Source: Pseudoalteromonas arabiensis
GTDB taxonomy: Bacteria > Pseudomonadota > Gammaproteobacteria > Enterobacterales > Alteromonadaceae
Assembly (NCBI RefSeq): GCF_001550155.1
Contig: NZ_LRUF01000024.1
Location: 607,970-658,688 of the forward strand
Length of the DNA stretch: 50,719 nt
Reading direction: 5' to 3'
Shown piece after piece: positions 1-8,614 of this stretch. Made by a program: the position numbers and the translations under genes. How positions within the stretch are numbered: the first letter of the stretch is position 1; every line of letters begins with the position of its first letter. The notes below the pieces were generated by a model. It was not told the origin of the DNA. It was given only the letters and a program-made list of their open reading frames with translations, and did no database searches.

Positions 1-56
1 AACGGGGGACCTGCGGATTAACAGTCCGTCGCTCTAACCAACTGAGCTAAGGGGGA
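1..56 (-). tRNA. tRNA-Asn (GTT), 3' end cut off by window edge
   Basis: Read on the minus strand, the acceptor 5' strand begins at 56 (TCCCCCT), followed by TA and a D-arm opening with GCTC. The anticodon loop at 18-24 reads CTGTTAA, giving anticodon GTT at 20-22 and so asparagine. The anticodon stem ACGGA/TCCGC pairs correctly. The T-arm and the acceptor 3' strand lie beyond position 1, so the gene is partial only because the window starts there. Confidence 0.95.
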
Positions 57-82
57 AGCGTCATGCCTTTCAACGGGGCGAA

Positions 83-111
83 ATATTAATGACAGCTTTG
101 CAAAGTGTCAA
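83..111 (-). promoter_or_regulatory. Sigma-70 promoter of tRNA-Asn
   Basis: On the minus strand there is a perfect -35 TTGACA (111-106), a 17-base spacer and a -10 TAATAT (88-83), directly upstream of the tRNA. A G+C-rich stretch (74-80, CGCCCCG on the minus strand) follows the -10 box. This is the usual discriminator of stable-RNA promoters under stringent control. The transcription start would fall near 76, leaving a leader of about 20 bases. Confidence 0.85.
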
Positions 112-702
112 CATAAAAACTTCATAAATTCAAAAAAGAAGGCTATTCGATGTTTTTATGTTCGATCTGAGCAAAATCTAACTGAAAATGGCAGCGTATT
201 TACTATGAAATACCTGTATTCGTCTTTCTAAGTTGAATTTTTTGCTTGAATTTTATAGCTAAGTTGATGTTTCAAAATTGCGAAAAGTATTCGTTGTATA
301 GATTTTCATCTTCTAAGAGAGAAAACCATCATTTATCTAAGATTTTATAACCATGCGACAAATTCAATCTAATCGATGCCTTTATCAGGCTAGAGTGTGC
401 ACGTTAGAGAGGTATTTTTCCTGTGGTTAGGGAGTATGATTTAAAAAGGGTCGGCTTTCATGTAGCGAAACGCGAACCAAAAGCGTATCAGTTTGTATGT
501 TTTTATTTTTAATAATCATGATGTTGCATCAGGTTTGTAATATAGGTGAATATTTCACAGGGCTATTTATCAAGCTAGGTAGGTGAGCTAATTATGGCTT
601 TTGTCAATTTTTAGACCTTAAGCGTTAAACACTAAACTTGTCTTGTTTTGTCATTTAACTCTGTTAGCCTCCTTTAAAAGCCTTGATAAATGCGGCTTCC
701 AG

Positions 703-733
703 AGAGTTATCCACGGTTTCTGTGGATAACTCT
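703..733. promoter_or_regulatory. Inverted pair of DnaA boxes forming a 12-bp hairpin
   Basis: The arms AGAGTTATCCAC (703-714) and GTGGATAACTCT (722-733) are perfectly complementary around a 7-base loop. The right arm with its flanking T (721-729) is a perfect DnaA box TTATCCACA on the minus strand. The left arm (707-715, TTATCCACG) differs from the consensus only in the last base. No T-run follows, so this is not a typical intrinsic terminator. DnaA binding is inferred from the motif. Confidence 0.6.
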
Positions 734-907
734 GTTTATTAAACTTTAAGAACAGCTATAGTGCTAGGTTTTTAGGGCGCTACAGCAATTTCAAGTACTA
801 AAATGATTTTTTTTATAGTATTTAAAATCAATTAGTTAGTCTTTTAAACTGAAGTGAGGCTGAATTGGCAGGTAATTTTTTTACAGGCTATTAAATAGTC
901 TATTTTG

Positions 908-923
908 CTGTGTAAAAAAACAG
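908..923. promoter_or_regulatory. LexA (SOS) box matching CTGT-N8-ACAG
   Basis: CTGT (908-911), eight bases GTAAAAAA, then ACAG (920-923) fits the gammaproteobacterial LexA consensus at all eight fixed positions. It lies about 340 bases upstream of the MATE-uvrB operon, with no other gene between. uvrB is an SOS gene in E. coli, so control of this operon through a long leader is plausible. The distance and the A-run in the spacer leave room for a chance match. Confidence 0.5.
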
Positions 924-1264
924 CGTTTACTGCCTTTTAAATGTAATAGAGCTATTAATAGTGTTTTTATATTGTTTTTTAATGGGGTTGATGGTTAATT
1001 TTGCACCAAAGCGTTAAAAGTTGCACTTTAATAACCTTGGAGTGACATCCTGAAATAATCTTACTGTAATAGTCTTTGCTAATACTAAGCACATATCTGT
1101 TTCAAATAGCAATCCAGTAAAAGGTGCTTCTTTTACAGACGTTGCAGATATTCAGCTTTACATTATAAAGAAGTGGCAGTGAAGCTTTCTTTGAATAAAT
1201 CATGGCTTGCAAGAGCAGGATGCTTTAAACTTACAGGTTCAGTAAAAGAGGCTAAAGTATTCCC

Positions 1265-2644
1265 ATGAGCGTGACTTCGCAAAGCAAATCTAAACCTGAT
1301 CTTTTAAACTCGCCAATCTTACCCACGTTAAAAAAAATGACCATTCCAATGATTTTTGGCATGATTACGCTGATGATGTTCAATCTTGTTGATACTTTCT
1401 TTATCAGCTTACTCGGCACAGAACCACTTGCGGCCGTTAGTTTTACCTTCCCTGTAACATTTACTGTGATTAGCTTAGCGATTGGTTTGGGCATAGGTAC
1501 TTCAGCCGTAATAGCTAAAGCCTTAGGTAGTGACAAGCTTGATGAGGCACGCTTCGATGCGAGTATTGCTTTATTGATCTCTGTCGTGATGGTGTTTTTT
1601 TTATCGGTGCTTGGCTACCTACTCATTGCGCCTACTTTCAAACTACTCGGGGCAGGGCAGCAAGTATTGCCATTGATACATGATTACATGAGCGTGTGGT
1701 TTTTGGGCAGTGTCTTTTTGATCACCCCCATGGTTGGAAACTCTGTTTTACGTGCAAGTGGTGATACAAAAACACCGAGTATCGTTATGGGGGGCGCTGG
1801 CTTAATCAATGCTATTTTAGACCCCATACTTATTTTTGGTTTCGGCCCAGTTCCCGCTCTTGGTATTCAAGGGGCAGCCATTGCAAGTGTCATTGCATGG
1901 TCCGTAGCTGTGGTGATTATTCTCTATATTTTAGCGGTTAAAAATGGCTTATTAAGTTTGCACGCCGGTCAACAAACTGTCATAGGTGCAGTGCGCAAAA
2001 TTCTGAAAATTGGTTTACCCGCGGCAGGCGCAAATATGTTAACACCAATTGCTATGGCGGTGATGACAGCACTTGTGGCTAAACATGGCCCAGAGGCTGT
2101 TGCAGCTTTTGGTGTCGGCAGTCGTATAGAATCAATAGCAAGCCTTGTTGTATTGGCGCTGTCGATGACATTGCCTCCCTTTGTCAGCCAGAACTTTGGT
2201 GCAAGAAAATTTGAACGTGTAAAAGAAGCTTATACCACAACGTTAAAGTTTGTGATGATTTGGCAGTTTGCTATTTATTTATTACTTATTGTGGCATCAG
2301 GATTTATTGCTGATGTATTTGGTAAAGAGCAAGCTGTTATTGATGTTATTAAGCTATTTATTTACATTCTCCCTTTAAGTTATGGCTTGCAAGGGGTCAT
2401 TATTTTATCTAATTCATCGTTTAATGCGTTACATAAACCCATGAATGCGTTAATTTTAAGTGTTGTACGTTTATTTATTTTCTATGTTCCTTTTGCCTAT
2501 GTAGGGAACCTTATGGCAGGGCTAACGGGGTTATTTATTGGTGCCGCTGCTGGTAATTTATTTACAGCTGTTGTTGCTTACAAATGGTTTATAAAGGATG
2601 TGGAACTTTTAAGCGCTGCATCGATGAAGGAGTGTCATTCATGA
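1265..2644 (+). CDS. MATE family multidrug efflux transporter
   Basis: A 459-residue integral membrane protein with about twelve hydrophobic segments. MATE-family features include an N-terminal half with [19 protein letters not shown] and a GDTKTP stretch near residue 165 after the NSVLRAS helix. The second half repeats the pattern ([20 protein letters not shown]). MATE proteins export cationic drugs or toxic metabolites in exchange for Na+ or H+ across the inner membrane; the substrate cannot be read here. The ATG at 1265 has only a weak AAAG upstream. Its stop overlaps the uvrB start as ATGA (2641-2644), so the two are probably translationally coupled. Subfamily (NorM-, DinF- or VmrA-like) is not assigned. 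Confidence 0.93.
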   Translation: MSVTSQSKSKPDLLNSPILPTLKKMTIPMIFGMITLMMFNLVDTFFISLLGTEPLAAVSFTFPVTFTVISLAIGLGIGTSAVIAKALGSDKLDEARFDASIALLISVVMVFFLSVLGYLLIAPTFKLLGAGQQVLPLIHDYMSVWFLGSVFLITPMVGNSVLRASGDTKTPSIVMGGAGLINAILDPILIFGFGPVPALGIQGAAIASVIAWSVAVVIILYILAVKNGLLSLHAGQQTVIGAVRKILKIGLPAAGANMLTPIAMAVMTALVAKHGPEAVAAFGVGSRIESIASLVVLALSMTLPPFVSQNFGARKFERVKEAYTTTLKFVMIWQFAIYLLLIVASGFIADVFGKEQAVIDVIKLFIYILPLSYGLQGVIILSNSSFNALHKPMNALILSVVRLFIFYVPFAYVGNLMAGLTGLFIGAAAGNLFTAVVAYKWFIKDVELLSAASMKECHS

Positions 2645-4635
2645 GCGATCATTTTCAACTTGTCTCACAGTTTCAGCCCAGTGGCGATCAGCCAACTGCA
2701 ATAGCTCAGTTAAAGGACGGGTTAGAAGCCGGCCTTGCACACCAGACCTTGTTAGGAGCAACGGGAACAGGCAAAACCTTTACTATGGCTAATATTATCC
2801 ATGATTTAAATCGTCCCACGATAATCATGGCACATAATAAAACATTAGCAGCTCAACTTTATGGCGAAATGAAAGAGTTTTTTCCACATAATGCGGTTGA
2901 GTATTTTGTTTCCTATTATGATTATTACCAACCCGAAGCCTATGTGGTAGCCAGTGACACATTCATTGAAAAAGATGCGTCTATTAATGAGCATATTGAA
3001 CAAATGCGTTTGAGTGCGACGAAAGCACTATTAGAACGTCGAGATACCATTATCGTTGCTTCAGTATCAGCTATTTACGGCTTAGGTGATCCCGACTCGT
3101 ACATGAAAATGATGTTGTTACTAAAAGTGGGTGAGAGTGTTGACCAGCGAGATATGCTGCGCCGCTTAGCTGAGCTGCAATATACACGCAATGATATAGA
3201 GTTTAGCCGTGGCACATACCGCGTACGTGGTGAAGTGATTGATATTTTCCCAGCTGAATCTGACACTTATGCAGTACGTGTTGAAATGTTTGATGACGAA
3301 ATTGAACGTTTGAGTATTTTTGATCCCCTCACAGGGGCTGTAGAAAAGCATATTGTTCGCGCGACAATTTATCCCAAAACACACTATGTAACACCTCGCG
3401 AAAAAATTCTGGATGCCATTGATAAAATTAAAGATGAGCTTAAAGACCGTCGTTCTCAATTGCTTAGTGCTAATAAACTGGTTGAGGAGCAGCGGATAGC
3501 CCAACGTACACAATACGACATTGAAATGATGACTGAACTAGGCTATTGCTCTGGCATCGAAAACTACAGTCGTTATTTATCAGGCCGCACACCTGGCGAT
3601 CCACCGCCAACATTATTAGATTATTTACCCGATGATGCATTAATGATCATTGATGAATCTCACGTTACTGTATCGCAAATCGGTGCGATGTATAAAGGTG
3701 ATAGAAGCCGCAAAGAAAATCTCGTTGAATATGGCTTTCGTTTACCTTCGGCATTAGATAATCGCCCATTACGGTTTGAAGAGTTTGAGGCTATTGCGCC
3801 GCAAACAATCTATGTATCAGCGACGCCAGGTAATTTTGAATTAGAGCGCTCAGCTGGAGAAGTCGCAGAGCAGGTGATTCGTCCTACAGGGCTTATAGAC
3901 CCTGAAATTGAAGTGCGACCTGTAAGTACTCAGGTTGATGATTTATTGTCGGAAATCTACAAGCGTGTAGAGGTTAATGAGCGGGTATTGGTGACTACGT
4001 TAACGAAACGTATGGCCGAGGATTTAACCGACTATCTAAATGATCATGATGTAAAAGTTCGCTACTTACACTCAGATATCGACACCGTCGAACGGGTTGA
4101 AATCATTCGTGATTTACGTGCTGGTGTGTTTGATGTGTTGGTAGGCATTAACTTATTGCGAGAAGGTCTCGATATGCCAGAAGTATCCTTGGTAGCGATA
4201 CTTGATGCAGATAAAGAGGGCTTTTTGCGATCTACACGTTCATTGATCCAAACCATAGGCCGTGCAGCACGCCACTTAAACGGTAAAGCAATTTTATATG
4301 GTGACCGTATTACAAATTCTATGCGTCAAGCCATTGATGAAACAGACCGTCGTCGTGAAAAACAGCAGGCTTACAACCTTGAACATGGTATTGAGCCACA
4401 AGCTCTGGTTAAAAGTATCACCGATATTATGGATGTGGGTGAAGAAGCAACGCCAAAAGACAATCTTAAATTAGTACGAAAAGAGTCAAAACAGGTATTA
4501 AGCGCGAAACAAATAGCTGATCAGATTAAAAACCTTGAAGCAAAAATGCATGCTTATGCAAGTGACCTTGAGTTTGAAAAGGCAGCCTCTGTGCGTGATG
4601 AAATACATGAATTACAACAACAATTAATTAACTAA
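2641..4635 (+). CDS. uvrB: Excinuclease ABC subunit B (UvrB)
   Basis: UvrB is the damage-verifying helicase-like subunit of nucleotide excision repair. It receives DNA from UvrA and recruits UvrC. The 664-residue protein carries Walker A GATGTGKT (residues 39-46), the beta-hairpin region [11 protein letters not shown] that clamps the DNA, a DESH Walker B box, helicase motif [10 protein letters not shown], and a C-terminal UVR domain ([15 protein letters not shown]) that contacts UvrC. The start is the ATG at 2641: it gives the family N-terminus ([11 protein letters not shown]), has AAGGAG upstream, and overlaps the MATE stop. An open frame runs upstream to 2584, but those residues are not UvrB-like. 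It is followed after 5 bases by a methyltransferase gene. A LexA-type box far upstream fits SOS control. Confidence 0.98.
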   Translation: MSDHFQLVSQFQPSGDQPTAIAQLKDGLEAGLAHQTLLGATGTGKTFTMANIIHDLNRPTIIMAHNKTLAAQLYGEMKEFFPHNAVEYFVSYYDYYQPEAYVVASDTFIEKDASINEHIEQMRLSATKALLERRDTIIVASVSAIYGLGDPDSYMKMMLLLKVGESVDQRDMLRRLAELQYTRNDIEFSRGTYRVRGEVIDIFPAESDTYAVRVEMFDDEIERLSIFDPLTGAVEKHIVRATIYPKTHYVTPREKILDAIDKIKDELKDRRSQLLSANKLVEEQRIAQRTQYDIEMMTELGYCSGIENYSRYLSGRTPGDPPPTLLDYLPDDALMIIDESHVTVSQIGAMYKGDRSRKENLVEYGFRLPSALDNRPLRFEEFEAIAPQTIYVSATPGNFELERSAGEVAEQVIRPTGLIDPEIEVRPVSTQVDDLLSEIYKRVEVNERVLVTTLTKRMAEDLTDYLNDHDVKVRYLHSDIDTVERVEIIRDLRAGVFDVLVGINLLREGLDMPEVSLVAILDADKEGFLRSTRSLIQTIGRAARHLNGKAILYGDRITNSMRQAIDETDRRREKQQAYNLEHGIEPQALVKSITDIMDVGEEATPKDNLKLVRKESKQVLSAKQIADQIKNLEAKMHAYASDLEFEKAASVRDEIHELQQQLIN

Positions 4636-4640
4636 GTGCA

Positions 4641-5567
4641 ATGACAAATAAATTTTCAGCCATTTTAACTGCGTTAGCAGATGCGCCGCTTGCGGCAAAT
4701 GAGTTATGCCGAATTTTTCATGGCCGTGGCCACTCGGTGACTGAGCTTAGCCATATTAATCTTGATTTTTATCCACCGGCACTGTTTTTAGTTTCGTATC
4801 AAGAAATTGAAAATGATGAACTAACGCAATTAACAGATACAATTTGGCAATGGGCACAAGAGCATGTTCCTGAGCTTGTAAACACGCTGGTTTATCAACA
4901 ACGTAGTGGAATTAATACGCGCAACACATTGATTTACGGTGAGTTACCGCAAGAACATGTCGTAACTGAAAACAGTATTAAGTTTAAAGTTGATTTATTA
5001 AGTAGACAAAATACCGGTATTTTTCCGGATATGCGTCGTGGTCGTGAGTTTGTGCAAGCCAATAGTAATAACGCAAAGGTGCTTAATCTGTTTTCATACA
5101 CCTGTGGTTTTTCTGTTGCTGCAATGCAGGGTGGTGCAGATCAAGTTATTAATATGGACATGAATAAAGGTGTGCTGCGAACAGGCAAGCATAACCATCA
5201 ACTCAATGGCTTTACTCATGGGGTGAGTTTTTACCCCCATGATATTTTAAAATCGTTCGGTAAGCTGAAAAAGTCAGCACCGTATGAATTGATCATTGTT
5301 GATCCACCTAGCTTCCAAAAAGGGAGCTTTATATTGACCAAGGACTATCAAAAAATCCTGCGTCGGTTACCTGAGCTGCTAAACGAAAACACCCAGCTTT
5401 TATTGTGCGCTAATAGCCCAGAGCTGTCAGAGCAGGCGTTTAAAGATTTAATTACTGAACATACTCAAGGCGCAATTAGTTTTGTTGAACGCTTGGCGCC
5501 TACTGATGGGTTTGTTGAAGTGGATAGTGATAGAAGTTTAAAAGCACTCGTTTATAAATCGGCATAA
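4641..5567 (+). CDS. Class I SAM-dependent methyltransferase (RlmI-like core, no PUA domain)
   Basis: A 308-residue protein resembling the catalytic part of the RlmI/YccW rRNA cytosine methyltransferases (PF10672-type). The SAM-binding motif I region is VLNLFSYTCGFSVAAMQGGA (about residues 147-166). The acidic motif is followed by IIVDPPSFQKGSF, the DPP-F signature of this family. Unlike the true RlmI at 35489-36682, it lacks the N-terminal PUA RNA-binding domain and has a different N-terminal segment of about 110 residues, so it probably has another substrate. It starts 5 bases after uvrB and ends 2 bases before the next gene, so all are likely one transcript. rRNA or tRNA methylation is inferred; the substrate is unknown. 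Confidence 0.8.
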   Translation: MTNKFSAILTALADAPLAANELCRIFHGRGHSVTELSHINLDFYPPALFLVSYQEIENDELTQLTDTIWQWAQEHVPELVNTLVYQQRSGINTRNTLIYGELPQEHVVTENSIKFKVDLLSRQNTGIFPDMRRGREFVQANSNNAKVLNLFSYTCGFSVAAMQGGADQVINMDMNKGVLRTGKHNHQLNGFTHGVSFYPHDILKSFGKLKKSAPYELIIVDPPSFQKGSFILTKDYQKILRRLPELLNENTQLLLCANSPELSEQAFKDLITEHTQGAISFVERLAPTDGFVEVDSDRSLKALVYKSA

Positions 5568-5569
5568 GA

Positions 5570-6226
5570 ATGGCTCTGAGTAAACGTTTATCTGCTATTG
5601 CTTCGATGGTCACAATTGAGTATGACGAAATTTGGGACTGTTGTTGCGACCACGGTTTTTTAGGCATTGAATTACTAAAGCAAAATAAGGCACCGAAGAT
5701 TCACTTTGTGGATATTGTGCCAGAGCTAATGCAGTCATTGCGTAATGTGCTTGAACGCTTTTCGACAGATAAGCAGCGCACAGCTTGGCAGGTCCATTGT
5801 CAAGATGTGGCTAGGATTGAACTGAGCCCTAATAAGCGTCACTTGGTCATAATTGCAGGGGTTGGGGGAGATTTACTCGTGCAGTTTTTATCGCAAATAG
5901 TATTGCGTAATCCCCATTGTCAAATTGATTTTGCTGTTTGTCCTGTACATCACAGCTATAAAGTGCGAAGCCATATGCAAACATTAAATATGGGCTTAGT
6001 CGATGAACAAATTATTTGTGAAAACAAGCGCTTTTATGAGGTTATTGCTGTTAGCACACTGTCATCAGAGCCGCTTTCACGGACAGGTACAAATATGTGG
6101 CAATTGAGTCGTAAAGAGCACAAAGCATATCTACAGCAATTACGTGCTCACTACGGCCGTATGCTGAATCAAGATGCTGAGTATTATCAAGGTGTGCTTG
6201 ATGAATATAAAGCGCTAGATTGTTAA
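5570..6226 (+). CDS. TrmK-like tRNA (adenine-N1)-methyltransferase family protein
   Basis: A 218-residue protein of the TrmK/YqfN family (PF04816), which in Bacillus makes m1A22 in tRNA. It opens with LSKRLSAIASMV, the usual start of the family. The modified SAM motif WDCCCDHGFLGIELL follows (residues 22-36), then HFVDIVPELMQSL, IIAGVGGDLL (family GMGG-like loop) and a C-terminal helical tail. The family is patchily distributed in gammaproteobacteria, and m1A22 activity there is inferred. It is the last gene of the MATE-uvrB operon and is convergent with the PspB-like gene, whose stop immediately follows (6227). Confidence 0.8.
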   Translation: MALSKRLSAIASMVTIEYDEIWDCCCDHGFLGIELLKQNKAPKIHFVDIVPELMQSLRNVLERFSTDKQRTAWQVHCQDVARIELSPNKRHLVIIAGVGGDLLVQFLSQIVLRNPHCQIDFAVCPVHHSYKVRSHMQTLNMGLVDEQIICENKRFYEVIAVSTLSSEPLSRTGTNMWQLSRKEHKAYLQQLRAHYGRMLNQDAEYYQGVLDEYKALDC

Positions 6227-6469
6227 TTACAGCTTATTAATTTCTTGTTTTACGTTATAGCTTGAATCGGTCACAATCGCTTCAAGTGTTTGTACCCGTT
6301 GCTTTAATTCAAGTAATTCAGCGGTAACAGCCGCCACTTGTTCATTTGCTTCTTTGCTGTCTTTTAAGGTACGAGATTTAAACTCTAGGTGTTTTTTATA
6401 CATATCGTAGATAACACCTGAACTGACGGAAATGAGTACAATTAATACCACCATGGTTGTACCTGACAT
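6227..6469 (-). CDS. Small PspB-like membrane protein
   Basis: An 80-residue protein with one N-terminal membrane segment (VVLIVLISVSSGVIYDMY) and a coiled-coil tail ending in RVQTLEAIVTDSSYNVKQEI. This layout and the LExI tail resemble PspB, the inner-membrane partner of the phage-shock stress sensor PspC. The match is to the fold pattern and tail, not to a long conserved stretch, and no pspA or pspC is adjacent, so it may be an orphan relative. A strong Shine-Dalgarno AAGGAGG sits 8 bases before the ATG at 6469. A good sigma-70 promoter lies upstream at 6520-6548, so it is transcribed alone. Confidence 0.7.
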   Translation of the reverse strand: MSGTTMVVLIVLISVSSGVIYDMYKKHLEFKSRTLKDSKEANEQVAAVTAELLELKQRVQTLEAIVTDSSYNVKQEINKL

Positions 6470-6519
6470 AATTTATCCTCCTTTTATATTTGTACTTTAT
6501 TCAATAGAGTATAGCTTGC

Positions 6520-6548
6520 ATTATAAAAAGAAAAGGGGTTTGTGTTAC
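6520..6548 (-). promoter_or_regulatory. Sigma-70 promoter for the PspB-like gene
   Basis: On the minus strand a perfect -10 TATAAT (6525-6520) is preceded by a 17-base spacer and a -35 GTAACA (6548-6543, four of six). The predicted start is near 6513, giving a leader of about 45 bases with a strong AAGGAGG site. No sigma-54 type -24/-12 element is visible, unlike classical psp operons. Confidence 0.6.
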
Positions 6549-6643
6549 AAGGTATTTCCTTTGTCGTGCTATAACGGTGGAGATGATAACAAAAATGAGG
6601 AGGTTAATACGGTTAAAGCCGCACAATAAATAAACTGCTTAGG

Positions 6644-6802
6644 TTAATCAGATGCTTGCATTAACTTTTTTTCAAAATCAGATTTTACAATTTCAAGAGC
6701 TGCGAGTACATCTTCTGCTGGCACATCGTTTTGTTCTAATAGCATGATTAAATCGACAGCAAGCTTAATATGATTTGGCGCAGCCTCCAATTCACGACTC
6801 AT
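6644..6802 (-). CDS. rsmS: Pleiotropic regulatory protein RsmS / YbaM family (DUF2496)
   Basis: A 52-residue protein starting [20 protein letters not shown], with [20 protein letters not shown] and DFEKKL following. This matches the small YbaM/RsmS family (E. coli YbaM: APDDVKLAVDLI...ALDIVKRDYEKKL). RsmS was named in Serratia as a post-transcriptional regulator of secondary metabolism and virulence; its mechanism is not settled. I chose the ATG at 6802 because the family starts there; the open frame continues upstream only as comFB sequence in another frame. It overlaps the comFB 3' end by 11 bases, which suggests translational coupling. Confidence 0.85.
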   Translation of the reverse strand: MSRELEAAPNHIKLAVDLIMLLEQNDVPAEDVLAALEIVKSDFEKKLMQASD

Positions 6803-7070
6803 TATTGAGTTCCTTCTTCTTTGAAACTTGAGTGATGGCAACATCGATAGCGGTTTGTACTTGTTGCTCCATTAGCATTCGCTCTGATTGCGGCAGATAA
6901 AACTCCATATCTACATCGTAACGAATATAACGCGCAGGTAACTGATTAAGGACTGTACAGCACAAGTCAGCCATGATGTCTTCATTATACACTGATTCAA
7001 GATTGCGTTTTGCAATATCATCTACAACGAGCTTTTCAAAATAATTGTGAATATCATCGTGTAACTTCAT
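6792..7070 (-). CDS. ComFB-domain protein (late competence ComFB family)
   Basis: A 92-residue protein with the ComFB pattern: [13 protein letters not shown] near the N-terminus, then [20 protein letters not shown] (family D-x-x-C...LN-x-x-P-x-x-Y core), then [16 protein letters not shown]. ComFB was first named in the Bacillus comF operon. ComFB-domain proteins have more recently been reported as cyclic-dinucleotide receptors, which would fit the c-di-GMP genes elsewhere in the window, but binding here is untested. The next gene, rsmS, starts inside its last codons. It starts 45 bases after the deacetylase-family gene, with AGGG before the ATG. Confidence 0.85.
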   Translation of the reverse strand: MKLHDDIHNYFEKLVVDDIAKRNLESVYNEDIMADLCCTVLNQLPARYIRYDVDMEFYLPQSERMLMEQQVQTAIDVAITQVSKKKELNNES

Positions 7071-7115
7071 ACATATCGACCCTGATTAATTAGTATTTTT
7101 AGTGTATACCAAGCT

Positions 7116-8006
7116 TTAAAATAAATCGACAGCGGCTTTAAAAAGCTGTTTATGTACATTAACTAAACGTTCGGTGTCACGTTGATAGCCGCCACCTAAT
7201 GCTGCAAAAATAGGAATGTTATGTGCCTTGGCTTGGCTTAAAACAAAATGGTCGCGTTGATAAACACCCGATAAACTTACCGAAAAATGGCCTAATTCGT
7301 CATCACTAAAAATATCTGCACCTGCGTTGTATAAGATAATATCCGGTTGATGCAGTCTAGTTGTAAGCTCAAAGGCTTGTTGCACAGCTTTTAGGTAGTC
7401 ACTATCTTTCGTTCCATGCTCAAGAGAAAAGTCGTAATTAGAGCACTGCTTAATGCGAGGGAAATTTTGTTCGCAATGAATAGAGCAACTAATAATCTGC
7501 TCGTGTTGATTAATAATCTCGGCAGTGCCGTCACCTTGATGTACATCACAATCAAAAATAACTACGGTGTCGGCTTGTTCAGTTTGTATAAGGTGTGCGG
7601 CGGCAATCGCTAAGTCATTAAAAATGCAAAAACCACTGCCATGATCACTAAATGCATGGTGATAACCGCCACTTAAGTTAAATGCTGCACCATGCTTTAA
7701 AGCATATTCAGCGCCTTGAATTGCTGCTCCCACTGAATATAAGCTACGCTCAACAAGTGATTCAGACCAAGGAAAGCCCATTTTTTTAATGGCTTTTGGT
7801 GCAAGCGTACCTGCGAGAAATGCATCTATGTAATGCTGGTCGTGGCACAGGGCTAAGTGTTCTTTATTTGCTTGCTTGGGTGTTATAAAAAAATCGTCAT
7901 CAATAAAATGACTTAGCTGCTCTTTTAACAATTGGTATTTTTGAATCGGAAAGCGGTGTCGCTCTGGTAAATCAAGTGCAGAGTAGCTAGGGTGGTAGTA
8001 GTACAT
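7116..8006 (-). CDS. Histone deacetylase family protein (acetylpolyamine amidohydrolase/HDAC fold)
   Basis: A 296-residue zinc hydrolase of the arginase/deacetylase superfamily. It has the His-His pair GGYHHAF (H116-H117), metal ligands in FDCDVHQGDG (D154, H156) and AGADIF (D231), and the glycine-rich loop GGGYQRD with the probable catalytic Tyr274. The active site therefore looks intact. Bacterial members deacetylate small amines or proteins; the substrate here is unknown. Its ATG overlaps the priC stop (TAATG), placing it fourth in the dinG-TSUP-priC operon and therefore probably under partial SOS control. It is close to the full length of the short (about 300-residue) bacterial family members. 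Confidence 0.92.
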   Translation of the reverse strand: MYYYHPSYSALDLPERHRFPIQKYQLLKEQLSHFIDDDFFITPKQANKEHLALCHDQHYIDAFLAGTLAPKAIKKMGFPWSESLVERSLYSVGAAIQGAEYALKHGAAFNLSGGYHHAFSDHGSGFCIFNDLAIAAAHLIQTEQADTVVIFDCDVHQGDGTAEIINQHEQIISCSIHCEQNFPRIKQCSNYDFSLEHGTKDSDYLKAVQQAFELTTRLHQPDIILYNAGADIFSDDELGHFSVSLSGVYQRDHFVLSQAKAHNIPIFAALGGGYQRDTERLVNVHKQLFKAAVDLF

Positions 8007-8614
8007 TATTTGAGTTGCTGTTTTTCGACTTGCTGTATTTTATCTTCAGTGGCCGAAATGGCTTTTCGGCACCGGCCAAGCCTTGCATGAAGAGCTAATA
8101 TTTCTTTGTTTATTTCACTCGCTTGGGTAGTATTAGCAGCATCGAGTTTTAATTTTCTTTCTTCAATCATTAACACCAATCTGCGCTCGAACTCATGATT
8201 TTGTTTCAATTCATCATACAGCTCATGCGATGATTGCATAATCTTTTTAACTGCTTGTTTAAAAATATGCTGTTTTGGTTTTGCTTTATGAGTGAATTTA
8301 TTCTCTTTTGCCCACACAGGCGTTGATTTTATGACATTAAATACTGCTTGCACCTGTTGAGTTATGCGCTCTAGTGCATATTGATAGGCATGACGATGTT
8401 CAGCGGGTGGTAAAGTGGCAAGCTCTTCTTCTATCTCGATGACATAATCGGCGAGTTTCATGCTCTTTGTTGAAAAGACCCCTTTATCAAACAAACTTGG
8501 TTGCGCTTGCATATAACGGTTTTTAGAAAAAAAGTGACCGTTATCAAATTGTTCAGCTTGATGCTTAAGCCTAGCAATTTGTTCATGTAGTTTGTTTAAA
8601 GCAGGTGAGTTCAT
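8006..8614 (-). CDS. priC: Primosomal replication protein N'' (PriC)
   Basis: PriC restarts stalled replication forks by loading DnaB with DnaC independently of PriA/PriB, acting on forks with a gap on the leading strand. The 202-residue, mostly helical, basic protein shares the family core near its C-terminus: HEFERRLVLMIEERKLKLD and LHARLGRCRKAISATEDKI. These correspond to E. coli PriC DFERRLREMVAERRARL and ARLARCRHALEKIE. The N-terminal half is more diverged, with a FFSKNRYMQAQPSLFD segment. Its ATG directly follows the TSUP stop and its own stop overlaps the next start, so it is firmly inside the dinG operon. Confidence 0.85.
   Translation of the reverse strand: MNSPALNKLHEQIARLKHQAEQFDNGHFFSKNRYMQAQPSLFDKGVFSTKSMKLADYVIEIEEELATLPPAEHRHAYQYALERITQQVQAVFNVIKSTPVWAKENKFTHKAKPKQHIFKQAVKKIMQSSHELYDELKQNHEFERRLVLMIEERKLKLDAANTTQASEINKEILALHARLGRCRKAISATEDKIQQVEKQQLK

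Larger units (their letters stand above)
112..1264. other. Long AT-rich intergenic region without a convincing gene
   Basis: About 1.15 kb between the tRNA-Asn promoter and the MATE gene. No frame on either strand gives a protein I recognise. The longest open stretches are short and lack a good ribosome site. Two structured signals stand out and are listed separately: an inverted pair of DnaA boxes at 703-733 and a LexA-type palindrome at 908-923. The remainder is mostly A/T runs. A small RNA or a long leader of the MATE-uvrB operon could lie here, but sequence alone does not show it. Confidence 0.6.

Noticed and set aside
497..586. A 29-codon hydrophobic open frame beginning MFLFLIIMML in the first intergenic region.
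   Set aside because: No ribosome site, very short, rich in A/T-driven codons and without recognisable similarity. It could be a small membrane peptide, but the sequence gives no positive support.
1110..1268. Open frame running into the MATE start with a TGA overlapping the ATG.
   Set aside because: It lacks a good start or ribosome site and the product is not recognisable; the overlap alone is not enough to call an upstream leader peptide.
2584..2640. Upstream extension of uvrB.
   Set aside because: This stretch is MATE coding sequence in another frame. The ATG at 2641 has AAGGAG and the family N-terminus.
3166..3513. Minus-strand open frame inside uvrB.
   Set aside because: It is antisense to conserved UvrB motifs, with no ribosome site and no family resemblance; the same holds for the other antisense frames inside tamB, hrpA and the kinases.
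6432..6629. Plus-strand open frame of 65 residues opposite the PspB-like promoter region.
   Set aside because: It runs through the promoter and ribosome site of the minus-strand gene and shows no conserved pattern.
6470..6643. Sigma-54 promoter expected for a psp-type gene.
   Set aside because: No GG/GC pair with 10-base spacing was seen; a sigma-70 promoter with perfect TATAAT explains the gene instead.
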